A stretch of 64,000 bases of DNA from Chitinophaga hostae (GCF_018224885.1 NZ_JAGTXB010000001.1:248001-312000), one strand, 5' to 3'; shown: positions 17,555-26,814, counted from the stretch's first letter. Program-made: numbers and translations. Notes: generated from the sequence alone by a model not told the origin.

Positions 17555-18689
17555 AGATTTTTCGCACCTGCAGGATTTTCTGAATCCTGTTTCCAAGGCA
17601 TTGCTTAATGATGACCAGGAGTATGATCCGTACCAGGTGGGCGGTGTGATTGATGCGTATGAAGACGGGCACCAGCCTGATATTGATGCCGCCGATATCG
17701 TTTTGCTGGGAGTGGGAGAAGAAAGAGGAAGCTTGTCCGGCAAAACAGAAACAGGTGGTCCGGATGCTATTCGCCGTGAATTTTTCCGGTTGTATAACTG
17801 GCACCGTGATATTAAACTGGCAGATGTAGGGAACCTTTTACCCGGCGCATTTCTCGCTGATGCGTATGCTGCGATGAAAACAGTGGTGGCGGAATTACTG
17901 GCCGCCAATAAAACAGTGATTATACTCGGAGGCTCTCACGACCTCACCTACCCGCAATATAAAGCGTATGCTTCCCAGCAGCTAATTATTGAAGCCACTG
18001 TGGCAGATGCGCTGATAGATCTGAAAGAAGACTCTAATGTGCGCAGCGAGCGTTTCTTAATGGATATACTTACAGAACAACCCAACTACCTGCGGCATTA
18101 CAATCACCTCGGATTCCAAAGTTATTTCGTACATCCGCGCATGTTAGAAACGCTGGATAAACTGCGCTTCGATTGTTTCCGGTTGGGACGTATCCGCGAA
18201 AACATGGAGGAAGCAGAACCAGTGTTGCGCCACTCCGATTTATTCAGCCTTGATATCAATATCATCCGCCATACTGATGCTCCCGCCAACCAGTTGTCGC
18301 CAAACGGATTCAGTGGCGAAGAAGCCTGCTCCCTGGCCAGGTATGCGGGCATGAGCAGCCGCCTCTCCTCTTTCGGTATTTATGGGTATCGCCCTGAAAA
18401 AGATAAAGAACAACTTACTGCACGGCAGATAGCACAGATGATGTGGTATTTTATGGATGGCCGCGCCGTAAAAAATAAGGAAGCCCTGCTGGATGACCGC
18501 GATGCTTTCTGGGAATTTCATATAGCCTTCTCCGATATAGAAACCGTTTTTCTGAAGAGCAAGAAAACCGGCCGCTGGTGGATGCAGTTACCTGACAGGG
18601 AATTTGTACCCTGCGCCTATAACGACTACCTCATGGCCAGTAATAATGAAATGCCGGAACGCTGGTTACGGCACCAGGAAAGACTCTGA
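17547..18689 (+). CDS. Arginase-fold (ureohydrolase) protein with altered metal site
   Basis: 380 residues from ATG 17547. It has the ureohydrolase fold: VLLGVGEERGS, the GGPDAIRREF segment and the first metal motif as ILGGSHDLTYPQ (His kept). The second motif, normally DxHxD, reads DLKED, and the third, normally SxDxD, reads SLDIN. Two of the usual binuclear Mn ligands are therefore replaced (His to Lys, Asp to Asn). The family includes arginase, agmatinase and formimidoylglutamase, but hydrolysis looks unlikely here. Homologues with such changes are often annotated as formimidoylglutamase. Its real role is unknown. Confidence 0.8.
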   Translation: MMADFSHLQDFLNPVSKALLNDDQEYDPYQVGGVIDAYEDGHQPDIDAADIVLLGVGEERGSLSGKTETGGPDAIRREFFRLYNWHRDIKLADVGNLLPGAFLADAYAAMKTVVAELLAANKTVIILGGSHDLTYPQYKAYASQQLIIEATVADALIDLKEDSNVRSERFLMDILTEQPNYLRHYNHLGFQSYFVHPRMLETLDKLRFDCFRLGRIRENMEEAEPVLRHSDLFSLDINIIRHTDAPANQLSPNGFSGEEACSLARYAGMSSRLSSFGIYGYRPEKDKEQLTARQIAQMMWYFMDGRAVKNKEALLDDRDAFWEFHIAFSDIETVFLKSKKTGRWWMQLPDREFVPCAYNDYLMASNNEMPERWLRHQERL

Positions 18690-18725
18690 GCAGTAGCCGT
18701 CTTTCTCTAAAACCGGGTAAGCTTC

Positions 18726-19460
18726 ATGATTTATAAACAGGTCATACCACATCATGCATTGGCGGATTATATTGATTGTTTTTGGTCAATAGAAGGCGCC
18801 GGAAGCGAAATGCATACAGAACGCATTTTTCCGGACGGGAGCCCTGGCCTCGTATTGAATGTAGGTGAAAAATGCATTACCGACAACGGGGCGCTAACCA
18901 TGCAGCCCAGGCGCTCTTATTTGGCAGGCGCTATGACTTCGTATAAAGAAACCTATCTTAACGAAAGAAATCACCTGGTCGGCGTGTGCTTTAAACCAGG
19001 CGCCTTCTCCCGGTTTTATAACTATTTGCCGCTGGCCGAAATTACAGAGCAAACAGTAGAACTGGAAAAAGCGCTTGCACCAGATATCAGCAAAATGGAG
19101 AAGTTGTCGTTTGCGGAATTAAACACATTTTTTCTCAAACGACTTATCATACCTAAAGAAGATCTTTCCCCTATTGTACGATGTATTAAAGAAACGGGAG
19201 GACAAATCACCGTGGATGCACTGGCCCAAAAGAATCACACCACCCGTCGGCAACTGGAAAGAAGTTTTCATAAATATATCGGCATCACTCCTAAAGAGTT
19301 TATTAATATCACGAGGTTTCAGCATGTTTTCCCGGACATCACCCATAATAAAAAAGACAAAAGCTTATTGGATATTGCTATTGAACATGGGTATTATGAT
19401 CACGCGCATCTGACAAATGCAGTAAAGCGCTACACGGGACATCCCCCTTCCGGGTTTTAA
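18726..19460 (+). CDS. AraC-family transcriptional regulator
   Basis: 244 residues. The N-terminal half resembles the DUF6597 sensor domain (HHALADYIDCFWSIEG, ERIFPDGSPGLVLNVG, and LVGVCFKPGAFSRFY). The C-terminal half is an AraC-type double HTH: ITVDALAQKNHTTRRQLERSFHKYIGITPKEFINITRFQHV, then LLDIAIEHGYYDHAHLTNAVKRYTGHPPSGF. It likely responds to a small molecule. The DHFR-like gene starts 52 bases downstream but has its own promoter. Confidence 0.9.
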   Translation: MIYKQVIPHHALADYIDCFWSIEGAGSEMHTERIFPDGSPGLVLNVGEKCITDNGALTMQPRRSYLAGAMTSYKETYLNERNHLVGVCFKPGAFSRFYNYLPLAEITEQTVELEKALAPDISKMEKLSFAELNTFFLKRLIIPKEDLSPIVRCIKETGGQITVDALAQKNHTTRRQLERSFHKYIGITPKEFINITRFQHVFPDITHNKKDKSLLDIAIEHGYYDHAHLTNAVKRYTGHPPSGF

Positions 19461-19500
19461 TTTTGTCGCCTTTTTCCAAACCAGTTCCTTCTTCCTCTAT

Positions 19501-19508
19501 TATCTTTG
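19501..19508 (+). promoter_or_regulatory. -7 element giving a near-leaderless mRNA
   Basis: TATCTTTG ends only 4 bases before the ATG at 19513. Transcription from this element should begin at or within the start codon. Confidence 0.55.
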
Positions 19509-19512
19509 CCCT

Positions 19513-20061
19513 ATGAGAAAGATAATACTGAATTTAGCTACCACATTAGATGGTTTTATTGAAGGAGCCAATGGTGAATTGGATTGGTGCATACTGGAGG
19601 AAGATATGCATTTTGATCGCTTCCTGGAATCTGTTGACACCATTTTTTATGGACGTGTAAGTTATGATCTATGGGGTAATTACCAGCCTGATGCAGCTGC
19701 ACCCGATATGGAAAAGCAGATTTACGCAGCTATACAGTCTAAAGAAAAATTCGTTTTTTCCAGCCAGTCAAGAGCGGATGATAAGGCTACTTTCATTAGC
19801 ACCGATGTGGCAGCCATGGTAGAAAAAATAAGGAAACAACCAGGAAAAGATATCTGGCTGTATGGAGGTGCCAAACTGATCACCACGTTTATAGAAAACG
19901 GCCTGGTAGACGAATATATGATCTCGGTTCATCCAACGGCATTAGGCGCAGGCAAGCCTTTGTTTGATATACCTGCGCGACTGGACCTGGTACTGGCTGA
20001 AACAAAAGTATTCAAATCGGGTGTGGTGCAACTTATTTATACTCCGAAGACCAGGGCTTAA
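19513..20061 (+). CDS. DHFR/RibD C-terminal family reductase
   Basis: 182 residues of the RibD_C/dihydrofolate-reductase-like family (YwjB/YyaP type). It begins RKIILNLATTLDGFIEGANGELDW and has FYGRVSYDLWGNY, the nucleotide-binding IWLYGGAKLITTFIENGLVDEYMISVHPTALGAGKPLF. NAD(P)H-dependent reduction of an unknown heterocycle is inferred. It has an immediate -7 element, so it may be translated from a leaderless message. An AraC regulator lies just upstream in the same direction. Confidence 0.88.
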   Translation: MRKIILNLATTLDGFIEGANGELDWCILEEDMHFDRFLESVDTIFYGRVSYDLWGNYQPDAAAPDMEKQIYAAIQSKEKFVFSSQSRADDKATFISTDVAAMVEKIRKQPGKDIWLYGGAKLITTFIENGLVDEYMISVHPTALGAGKPLFDIPARLDLVLAETKVFKSGVVQLIYTPKTRA

Positions 20062-20086
20062 AAAAATATCACAACAAGCCGCCCGG

Positions 20087-20488
20087 TTAGATATTCAGTA
20101 GCGTTGCTACCCTGGCTTTCAGAAAGGCGGCTTTGTTATCTGTTGATATCATGTCATCGTCCAGCCCATCCATGGTGCGTTTGTGCATCTTTTCAACACG
20201 TTCGTCTATCTTTTTAAAATATTCATCTTTCTTTTCTTCCCAGGCGCCCTGTTCGATCCGTAGTTGTTGTTGCTGGCCGGGTGCGAGACTGGAGTAAAGT
20301 TGCTGTAAGGTATGGTGCAGTAAACTGTCCAGCTGCTTATAGTAAGTTGCCGCGCAGTTATACATACTGTGGCTATTGCCAAGGCATTGCTGGTAGTGGT
20401 TTTCGAGTGTGTCCAGCGCTGTTTTGTGTGATTGGGAATACGCATTGGTACACAGAAAAACCACCGGGATCAGGATAAGATTTCGCAT
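20087..20488 (-). CDS. LprI-like (DUF1311) secreted protein
   Basis: 133 residues. A signal peptide (ends AYSQ) is followed by a helical domain with Cys residues (YQQCLGN, MYNCAATYYKQLDSLL) and an ALxxxQxAW-like helix (RIEQGAWEEKKDEYF). These match lysozyme-inhibitor LprI-like/DUF1311 proteins. It is the third gene of a methyltransferase-LprI-LprI run. The paralogue immediately upstream has the same architecture. Activity against lysozyme is not established from sequence. Confidence 0.7.
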   Translation of the reverse strand: MRNLILIPVVFLCTNAYSQSHKTALDTLENHYQQCLGNSHSMYNCAATYYKQLDSLLHHTLQQLYSSLAPGQQQQLRIEQGAWEEKKDEYFKKIDERVEKMHKRTMDGLDDDMISTDNKAAFLKARVATLLNI

Positions 20489-20542
20489 AGGGTCTGTGTG
20501 AGACCCAAATATACAAAATATATATTTAAAATAATAATAATA

Positions 20543-20944
20543 TCAATTACCTTGTTTATCTCCTATTGACCCGGTGCAGGCTTCTCCCTGTGGCAGGCCG
20601 TTCAGCCATACCCGTAGGGCTTCGGTGCGCTGATGGGTGAGTTCTGTAAGATAGTTGCCTTTACACATAGGAAACATGCTGCCATAACTTTTAGCGGAGC
20701 CGGGAAACATGGCATCTACCTGTGCATCTCTGAACTGAATCCAGATGCGTTGTGCTTCTTTCAGATTTTTAATAAATGGTTTATTAGCGGCGTAGTCTTT
20801 CAGGATCAGCTGATAAATTTCATTTAGTTTTTTATCCGCATTCTTATACTCCTGCCCTGCCGTTTTATTGAGTTCTGACTGCGTTTGCGAGAATACGGCC
20901 ATGCTGCCGGTCATCAGTAAAAGAAAAATAAAAACAGATTTCAT
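20543..20944 (-). CDS. LprI-like (DUF1311) secreted protein
   Basis: 133 residues from ATG 20944 (MKSVFIFLLLMTGSMAVFSQ, signal peptide). The longer frame overlaps the methyltransferase gene and is rejected. The domain motif is strong: LNKTAGQEYKNADKKLNEIYQLI, LKEAQRIWIQFRDAQVDAMFPGSAKSYGSM, then CKGNYLTELTHQRTEAL. This is the classical DUF1311 pattern with a conserved W-x-x-FRD helix. It starts 4 bases after the methyltransferase stop, so the two are translationally close. Periplasmic location is inferred. Confidence 0.82.
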   Translation of the reverse strand: MKSVFIFLLLMTGSMAVFSQTQSELNKTAGQEYKNADKKLNEIYQLILKDYAANKPFIKNLKEAQRIWIQFRDAQVDAMFPGSAKSYGSMFPMCKGNYLTELTHQRTEALRVWLNGLPQGEACTGSIGDKQGN

Positions 20945-20948
20945 GTAA

Positions 20949-21752
20949 TTACGGTTTGAAAAATTTAAACGCATATACCATCGGTAGTTTTCCTTCCAAT
21001 CCTTTGATATAGAACCGGCCATCTTTTTCGATGGTATTATTAAAACAATTGTATGGAGAATAATCAAACTCCCGGAATACCTCAAGCTGCAATCCCTGCG
21101 CGGTCAATGCGGTAATGATTTCACTCAGCGGATGATTCCAGGAATAGGAGGTATTTTGAATATCGCTGTTGCGGTCGGTGTAAGTACCGGTTGTTTGCTC
21201 TATGATGGTTTCCGTGTTAAAGTAATCGTATGTGATTGCTTTAAAATTGTCGTCAAGCATCCATAATACCGGGTGGAAATCTGCCATAATAAAATACCCG
21301 CCTGGCTTCAGAAAATGATTAATTACGGTTGCCCATTTATCGAGGTCCGGTAGCCAGCCTATAGTGCCATACGACGTAAATACACGGTCAAAAGCACCGG
21401 TTAAATGCGCGGGGGCGCTATAGAGGTCACAGCAAACAAAACGGGCCCGATTTTCCAACGCTAATTGCTTTGTGAGTGCATTGGCCTGTTGTATGGCAGC
21501 ATCGGAAAGATCCAGTCCTGTTACGTTTGCTCCCATCCTTGCGAGCGACAGGGTATCCTGCCCGAAATGACATTGCAGATGAAGGATATCCAGTTGGTCT
21601 ACGCTCTCCAGCAGGGCGAGTTCTATGTCTTTCAGGGAAGTTTGCCCGCTGAGGAAGCCTGGTACATCATAGAAATCAGATGTAACGTGTACCGCTGTAC
21701 GTTTATTCCACAGCTCCCTGTTTGTTGATATGTAGTTATCAGAAATGTCCAT
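20949..21752 (-). CDS. Class I SAM-dependent methyltransferase
   Basis: 267 residues from ATG 21752 (MDISDNYISTNRELWNKRT). The SAM-binding loop is HLQCHFGQDTLSLARMGANVTGLDLSDAAI (motif I variant and acidic residue of motif II), followed by FVCCDLYSAP and FDRVFTSYGTIGWLPDLDKWATVINHFLKPGGYFIMAD. It belongs to the Methyltransf_11/25 group. The substrate is unknown. The linked LprI-like genes give no hint. Confidence 0.85.
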   Translation of the reverse strand: MDISDNYISTNRELWNKRTAVHVTSDFYDVPGFLSGQTSLKDIELALLESVDQLDILHLQCHFGQDTLSLARMGANVTGLDLSDAAIQQANALTKQLALENRARFVCCDLYSAPAHLTGAFDRVFTSYGTIGWLPDLDKWATVINHFLKPGGYFIMADFHPVLWMLDDNFKAITYDYFNTETIIEQTTGTYTDRNSDIQNTSYSWNHPLSEIITALTAQGLQLEVFREFDYSPYNCFNNTIEKDGRFYIKGLEGKLPMVYAFKFFKP

Positions 21753-21792
21753 AATGCGGATAAATGTTGGTGTATATGGATGATCCCAAAAT

Positions 21793-21824
21793 AGCAAAAG
21801 TTTCCAATGGAGGAAACTTTTGCT
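21793..21824 (-). terminator. Hairpin downstream of the M16 gene
   Basis: 13-bp perfect stem AGCAAAAGTTTCC with GGAAACTTTTGCT and a 6-base loop, about 20 bases after the stop of the M16 partner gene. On the minus strand it is followed by ATTTTGGG, a weak T-tract. Confidence 0.55.
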
Positions 21825-21845
21825 GTTTTCAAATCACTTTTATGA

Positions 21846-23129
21846 TTAAATCACGACCAGTTCATAGAAATCACCTGGTGTAAAGTATTGTTTGGCCAGT
21901 TGCTGCAGTTCTTCGGCCGTGATTGTTTTAATTGTTTTGATGTTATTATAAAAATAGTTTTCGTCCAGATCATTGAGTATCAGGTTTTTCCAGCGTTGGA
22001 TCAACTGGAATGCGCCATCGAGGTCGCCAAGGATGGAACCTATCATGTAATTACGCACCAGGTCCAGTTCTTCTTTCGGAACCGGTTCGTTCTGCAGGCG
22101 CAGTAATTCTTTATATATTTCATCGATAGTCGCTTCGCAAACATCGCGGCCTGCTTCTGTCTGAATATTCAGCGCGCTGGTTTGGCGGAAGTTATACAGC
22201 TGGGAATAGATGCCATAGGTATATCCTTTTTCTTCCCGGATATTGCTCATCAGGCGGGAGCCAAAGTAGCCGCCGAAAATGGTATTTAACACCAGCATCT
22301 TTGGAAAATCAGGATGATAGCGGTTAGGGAAGTGCCGGGCTACACGCACCGCACCCTGTACGCCATTTTCATCGTTGAAGATCCTGAACTTCTTTTCCTC
22401 TGCGGGTTGTATCGGCAAATCCAGTTTTACCAGGTTGGTTTCACCATTCCACTTTGTGCTGCCAAAATATGTATTCAGCAGTGCAATTGTGTTGGGAGGC
22501 AGGTTCCCGGCAACAAAAATTTTGCAATTGTTATAGGTATAATGCTTTTTATAAAACGCCTGTAATCCCTCTGTTTGCAGGGCGTCGTATGCCATCATAG
22601 TGCTTACACGGCCGTAAGGATGAAAATCTCCGAACAGGTATTTGTCGATAAAGCGATTGCCGACGAAATCACATTTCAGCAGATTTACAGCGAGTTTTTG
22701 TTTTTGATTCTGTTTATAAAGGCTCAATTCTTCTTCCGGAAATATCGGATCGAGAATTACCTCCTGCAGCATCGGCAACAGCACTTCTGTGTGCTTGGTC
22801 AGGCAGTGGAGGGTATAAGTAGCGTTTTCATGGTAAGCGTTACGGTTCAGGTAAGCGCCATGATAATCGATATTTTCGTTGATTTCCTGGGCGGTGTGTT
22901 TACTGGTACCGTTTTTCATGAGAAAGTTGGTAGCAGTGGCTTCCAGCACTTCGCTCTCATACCAGCTTCCTGCCGGAAATACCAGTTCCAGTTGTAAGGT
23001 ATCCTGTTCTTCGGATTTCATGACATAAACAGGAATGCCATTGTCCAGCGTAAACTGTTCGTATGGCTTTAGTTTTATGTCAAAATCCACCGCATCTTTA
23101 ATGGGAGGGGCTATCGTTCTGTTCATCAT
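21846..23129 (-). CDS. M16-family protein, inactive partner subunit
   Basis: 427 residues with the M16 (pitrilysin/insulinase) fold. At the place where active subunits have HxxEH it reads ATNFLMKNGTSK, so zinc ligands are missing. It does keep the R/Y substrate-binding segment of partner subunits (NIREEKGYTYGIYSQLYN). The pattern matches the beta/alpha split of heterodimeric M16B peptidases such as mitochondrial processing peptidase. It lies 40 bases after the active subunit gene in the same operon. No signal peptide was seen on either protein, so location is uncertain. Confidence 0.9.
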   Translation of the reverse strand: MMNRTIAPPIKDAVDFDIKLKPYEQFTLDNGIPVYVMKSEEQDTLQLELVFPAGSWYESEVLEATATNFLMKNGTSKHTAQEINENIDYHGAYLNRNAYHENATYTLHCLTKHTEVLLPMLQEVILDPIFPEEELSLYKQNQKQKLAVNLLKCDFVGNRFIDKYLFGDFHPYGRVSTMMAYDALQTEGLQAFYKKHYTYNNCKIFVAGNLPPNTIALLNTYFGSTKWNGETNLVKLDLPIQPAEEKKFRIFNDENGVQGAVRVARHFPNRYHPDFPKMLVLNTIFGGYFGSRLMSNIREEKGYTYGIYSQLYNFRQTSALNIQTEAGRDVCEATIDEIYKELLRLQNEPVPKEELDLVRNYMIGSILGDLDGAFQLIQRWKNLILNDLDENYFYNNIKTIKTITAEELQQLAKQYFTPGDFYELVVI

Positions 23130-23169
23130 GTCTTATTTAAACTGTTATGGCCGAAAACAAGCCATGGAT

Positions 23170-24408
23170 TTAGTTTGCAGCGTAATAGTAAATGGTGTTG
23201 GAATTCTTTTCATCGAAAAGCAGTTTAGCCTCTTCGTGTAGTTCTGCAGCAGTTACGACTTCGTAATTTTCAAATTCGCGGTTCATCAGTGCAGCATCTC
23301 CAAGCAATTCATAAAATGCCAGGTTGTTGGCGCGGTTTAATAAACTCATATCTTCGAAAGCCAGCAGGCTTTCTACGCGGTTCTTTACTTTTTGCAGTTC
23401 TCTTTCTGAAATTACTTCATTTTGCAGTTTTTCCAGCTCCTGTTGGATGGCTTTTTCGGCGTCTTTCATCTTTATGCCCTTCACCAGTTTACCTTCGATG
23501 GTCATTAGGCCGGCATCAAGGCTTCCAAAATGATAACACTCAATATTGCTGAAAAGTTTTTTCTCTTTTACCAATACCTGGTGTAAACGGGAGGAGCTAC
23601 CTCCGCCGAGAATATCCGAAATAAGGTCTGCGGCATAATAACGCTTATCGGTGCGGGCGTACATATGATAGCATTTATATAACGCATCCAGGGGTACGTT
23701 GGCCTTTATTTCGAGTTTGTGGGCAGCTGGTTGTGGTGGCTCTGCCGGCAGGTTCCGCTGGTATTTTTCCCCGGAAGGAATATCACCGAACCATTTCTCG
23801 GCCAGGGCCTTTACCTGTTCTACCGTAACATTACCGCCAACGGCCAGGATCGCATTTACCGGCCGGTAATATTTAAAGAAAAATGCTTTTACATCTTCCA
23901 GTTTAGCATTTTCAATATGTGATAATTCCTTGCCGATGGTCATCCAGCGATAGGGATGCGTAGTGTAGGCCAGCTCACGCATTTTATGCCATACATCGCC
24001 ATAGGGTTTATTGATATAATGTTCTTTAAACTCTTCGGAAACCACTTTGCGTTGTACATCCAGGCTTTTTTCATCGAAAGCCAGGGAGAGCATGCGATCG
24101 CTTTCCAGCCAGAAGCCGGTTTCAATATTTTCTGCGGGCAGCTGAATATAGTAATTGGTCAGGTCGCTGGTAGTATAGGCATTATTTTCTCCTCCAGCCA
24201 TTTGCAGGGGCTCATCGTAAGTGGGAATATTGATGGAACCTCCAAACATCAGGTGTTCAAATAAATGCGCAAATCCCGTTTGTGCCGGGTTTTCATCCCT
24301 GGCGCCTACATCGTACAGCACATTAACAACCGCCATCGGCGTGGTGTGATCTTCGTGAACTATTACTCTCAGTCCGTTCGCCAGCGTAAACTTATTATAA
24401 TGGATCAT
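23170..24408 (-). CDS. M16-family zinc peptidase, catalytic subunit
   Basis: 412 residues. The inverted zinc motif HLFEH is in TGFAHLFEHLMFGGS near residue 45, with the third ligand Glu expected in KVVSEEFKEHYINKP about 75 residues later. The opening IHYNKFTLANGLRVIVHEDHTTPMAVVN is typical of M16B. It lacks the R/Y segment present in its partner. The pair should form a heterodimeric clamshell peptidase degrading peptides. Confidence 0.94.
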   Translation of the reverse strand: MIHYNKFTLANGLRVIVHEDHTTPMAVVNVLYDVGARDENPAQTGFAHLFEHLMFGGSINIPTYDEPLQMAGGENNAYTTSDLTNYYIQLPAENIETGFWLESDRMLSLAFDEKSLDVQRKVVSEEFKEHYINKPYGDVWHKMRELAYTTHPYRWMTIGKELSHIENAKLEDVKAFFFKYYRPVNAILAVGGNVTVEQVKALAEKWFGDIPSGEKYQRNLPAEPPQPAAHKLEIKANVPLDALYKCYHMYARTDKRYYAADLISDILGGGSSSRLHQVLVKEKKLFSNIECYHFGSLDAGLMTIEGKLVKGIKMKDAEKAIQQELEKLQNEVISERELQKVKNRVESLLAFEDMSLLNRANNLAFYELLGDAALMNREFENYEVVTAAELHEEAKLLFDEKNSNTIYYYAAN

Positions 24409-24450
24409 ATCTTTTTATTGGTCAATACAGTAAAAATAGGGAATTAAGGA

Positions 24451-24500
24451 TAGCTTTCAGCGTTTAGCCGTTAGCTTTTAGCAAAAATGCCTTGAAGATG
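24451..24500. repeat. Half copy of the palindromic repeat
   Basis: TAGCTTTCAGCGTTTAGCC followed by GTTAGCTTTTAGCAAAAATGC matches the left arm of the family, but no complementary right arm is found nearby. It appears to be a decayed or solo copy. Confidence 0.6.
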
Positions 24501-24536
24501 TCGTGATGGATAAGAGCGTTTGAAGGGTTTAACAGC

Positions 24537-25457
24537 CTACTCCAGGTAAAGTTCTTTCCGGTCGTAATTGATGGTCAGGGTAAAATCCTTCCATACATCG
24601 TACCCGATGGAACCGGCTACCTCAGTGAATACCCCGAGGTCGTCGATATCCTTGCTGTAGCTCACAGGTACATTTTTCAGGCTGTGGCCACCTACTTCCA
24701 GTGAGGGAACCGAACTATTGATATAGTACAATACTTTCAGCATGTCCTGTACGCGGTCAGTATTGATAGTAGGCAACAGGGTATTGAGCCGGTTTTTATC
24801 CACATAGGGCCAGTTAAAAAGAATCCCATAGTCGCCACCGGTAGTAATATGATAATGACCGGCCAACCTGGTGCCGTTGGGCAATTGTATGGAGGCATCG
24901 ATAACAGGAGTTGTGAAATTAAGCTGGAAATGCAGCAGGCGGCCGGTATTGCCTATGGGTGTTTTCCCTGCTTTGTACAATACGAGCTGCTGGTTGCGGT
25001 GGTCAATTTTTACAATGAAGGTTTTCATCAGGGCTATACCAATGATTCCGTCTACAGGACCCAGGTCATCCAGGTTTTCCAGGTATGCTTTTACGTAAGG
25101 TAAACGTTGCTCCTGAATATACAATACGTTGAGTGTAGTAACGGAGGTTTTGGCCATGGCGTTATTAGTACCGCTCATAAAGGCCTGGGATGCGCTCGTG
25201 AGGTGCAGTTTGGCGGCGGTGGTAGTGTTTAATACCGTTACTTCTGCCCCGCTGTCAAAAATAAAATGGAGGGTATCTGTACTGCCGGAAACCAGTACAG
25301 GAATGACCACATGTTTATCCACCAGCTGGAAAGGAATGACCGCTACCGGTTTTTTATTTTCATTTGCTTCCGCTGATGGCGTGCTTTTACGCTGTGCGTA
25401 GGCAGGCATGAGGACATTACAAGAAAATACGGTTACTATCCAAAAAAAACGCCACAT
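24537..25457 (-). CDS. Retropepsin-like aspartic protease homologue
   Basis: 306 residues. A signal peptide (ends AYAQ) leads to a retropepsin-like domain with FIFDSGAEVTVLNTTTAAKL, where DSG is the catalytic motif. The second half has HITTGGDYGILFNW where a second DTG would be expected, so the catalytic Asp is replaced by Thr. DGIIGIALMKTFIVKIDH is the typical conserved loop. It could be a binding or scaffolding homologue, or active as a dimer through the first DSG. It is the second gene of a tandem with a similar protein 13 bases upstream. Confidence 0.8.
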   Translation of the reverse strand: MWRFFWIVTVFSCNVLMPAYAQRKSTPSAEANENKKPVAVIPFQLVDKHVVIPVLVSGSTDTLHFIFDSGAEVTVLNTTTAAKLHLTSASQAFMSGTNNAMAKTSVTTLNVLYIQEQRLPYVKAYLENLDDLGPVDGIIGIALMKTFIVKIDHRNQQLVLYKAGKTPIGNTGRLLHFQLNFTTPVIDASIQLPNGTRLAGHYHITTGGDYGILFNWPYVDKNRLNTLLPTINTDRVQDMLKVLYYINSSVPSLEVGGHSLKNVPVSYSKDIDDLGVFTEVAGSIGYDVWKDFTLTINYDRKELYLE

Positions 25458-25470
25458 GACACAAATAACG

Positions 25471-26712
25471 TCAAAGAATACTTTTTATTGGCAACTTTTT
25501 GATGAGCAGGTCTTTATCACGGCTTATCAGGCAGGTAGCCCGGGTGCCGATATTTTTTAAAATTTCACGGAACAGCTGGAGATTAGGCCCCAGGTTATTA
25601 TTGATGGCCATAATGATATCCCCTTTTTTGAAGCCCGCTTTTTCCGCCGGTGATCCTTTGATAATATCGGTTACTTCTACCCTGCCATTGATCAGGTATA
25701 TGATCAAACCTGTATAGGAGTAGTCAAACATATCGCGGAAATGGGAGTTGGGAATCATATAAATTTCCTTTTTGCCATAGTTCAGTGTAATATTAAAGCG
25801 CCTCAGCAGATCGTTGCCGATCATACCTCCCAGGAAGGGATAGGCGGTCACGTTAGTTTGATCATCGAAAATATAGGTTGGCACATTCCGGAAGCTGTAG
25901 TTGCCGATGCGAAATTCAGTAACGGTGGTCAGCGACATGGTCATTTTGCCTCCCAGGCCCTGGGCTTCGGTTTGAATCATCCTTTTGGTACGGCGTTTTT
26001 TTCCCTGCAATACAGCACTGTCGTTTACAAACTGGGAAGACAGCAAGAGGCACATACCGGCGCCGGTATCAAAGTAATACCGGTTGTTGATGGTTCTGAT
26101 GGCGTTTTTTAAAGGTGCTGATATGAGCGGTATCTGGGTGAGTGAGGGCCTCAGCAACTGTCCGCCTTTCGGATAGGTATATTTACCCTTGGAATAAATA
26201 ATGATATCTTCTGTATCATAGTCTATCGTTACAATAAACCTGCTTAGCAGGCTGTATCCGATAATACCATCTACCTGTATACCATATACCTGGCTGATCA
26301 GCTCATAGTCATTGATGTGAAAATCGAGACTGTCTACCGTAAGCCCCGGTAATTTCAGCGGATGATTGCGGGCAAATGATACAGGTTTAGAGCTGCCAAG
26401 TCCTTTAATGATCCGGTCCGAAGGTTCCATTTTGATACCCAGTCTCAAACAGGTGGTGGTATCGAGGGAAATACCTGCGCTGCCGGTATCGAGGATAAAC
26501 TGCAGCGTATCCGGGTAGTCGCCTACAAGCGCCTGGATGATCACTACCCCGCCGTAGTACTGTTTAAAGTGGAAACGGGTAACGAGCATAGCTTCTCTGG
26601 TACTATCAGTGTAGGACGTGGCGTTTTCGGCTTGTGCTCTGGTTGATGTACCGGCTATGGCTGCCAGGAGCAGCATAACTTGTAACAGAATTGGTCTAAG
26701 CATACTGAGCAT
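25471..26712 (-). CDS. Secreted retropepsin-like protease with PDZ domain
   Basis: 413 residues. After a signal peptide come two pepsin-like lobes, each with its own motif: FILDTGSAGISLDTTT (about 82) and YYFDTGAGMCLLL (about 220). The loops VDGIIGYSLLSRFIVTIDYD and LGGMIGNDLLRRFNITLNYG repeat the same pattern. A C-terminal PDZ domain (about 325-405) has GSPAEKAGFKKGDIIMAINN. Both aspartates are present, so an intramolecular active site is plausible. A role in periplasmic protein processing is inferred. Confidence 0.85.
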   Translation of the reverse strand: MLSMLRPILLQVMLLLAAIAGTSTRAQAENATSYTDSTREAMLVTRFHFKQYYGGVVIIQALVGDYPDTLQFILDTGSAGISLDTTTCLRLGIKMEPSDRIIKGLGSSKPVSFARNHPLKLPGLTVDSLDFHINDYELISQVYGIQVDGIIGYSLLSRFIVTIDYDTEDIIIYSKGKYTYPKGGQLLRPSLTQIPLISAPLKNAIRTINNRYYFDTGAGMCLLLSSQFVNDSAVLQGKKRRTKRMIQTEAQGLGGKMTMSLTTVTEFRIGNYSFRNVPTYIFDDQTNVTAYPFLGGMIGNDLLRRFNITLNYGKKEIYMIPNSHFRDMFDYSYTGLIIYLINGRVEVTDIIKGSPAEKAGFKKGDIIMAINNNLGPNLQLFREILKNIGTRATCLISRDKDLLIKKLPIKSIL

Positions 26713-26806
26713 ACTGAGGATGCAGGGATGTATATGAATCTAAATTTAACATTAAAAAGCGTTCGTATAAAATATTTTTATTACAGGCGGTTAATTAGCT
26801 AAATAC

Positions 26807-26814
26807 TACCTTTG
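26807..26814 (+). promoter_or_regulatory. -7 element for mqnC
   Basis: TACCTTTG matches TAnnTTTG, 32 bases before the ATG at 26847. A clear -33 TTG is not seen. Confidence 0.5.
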
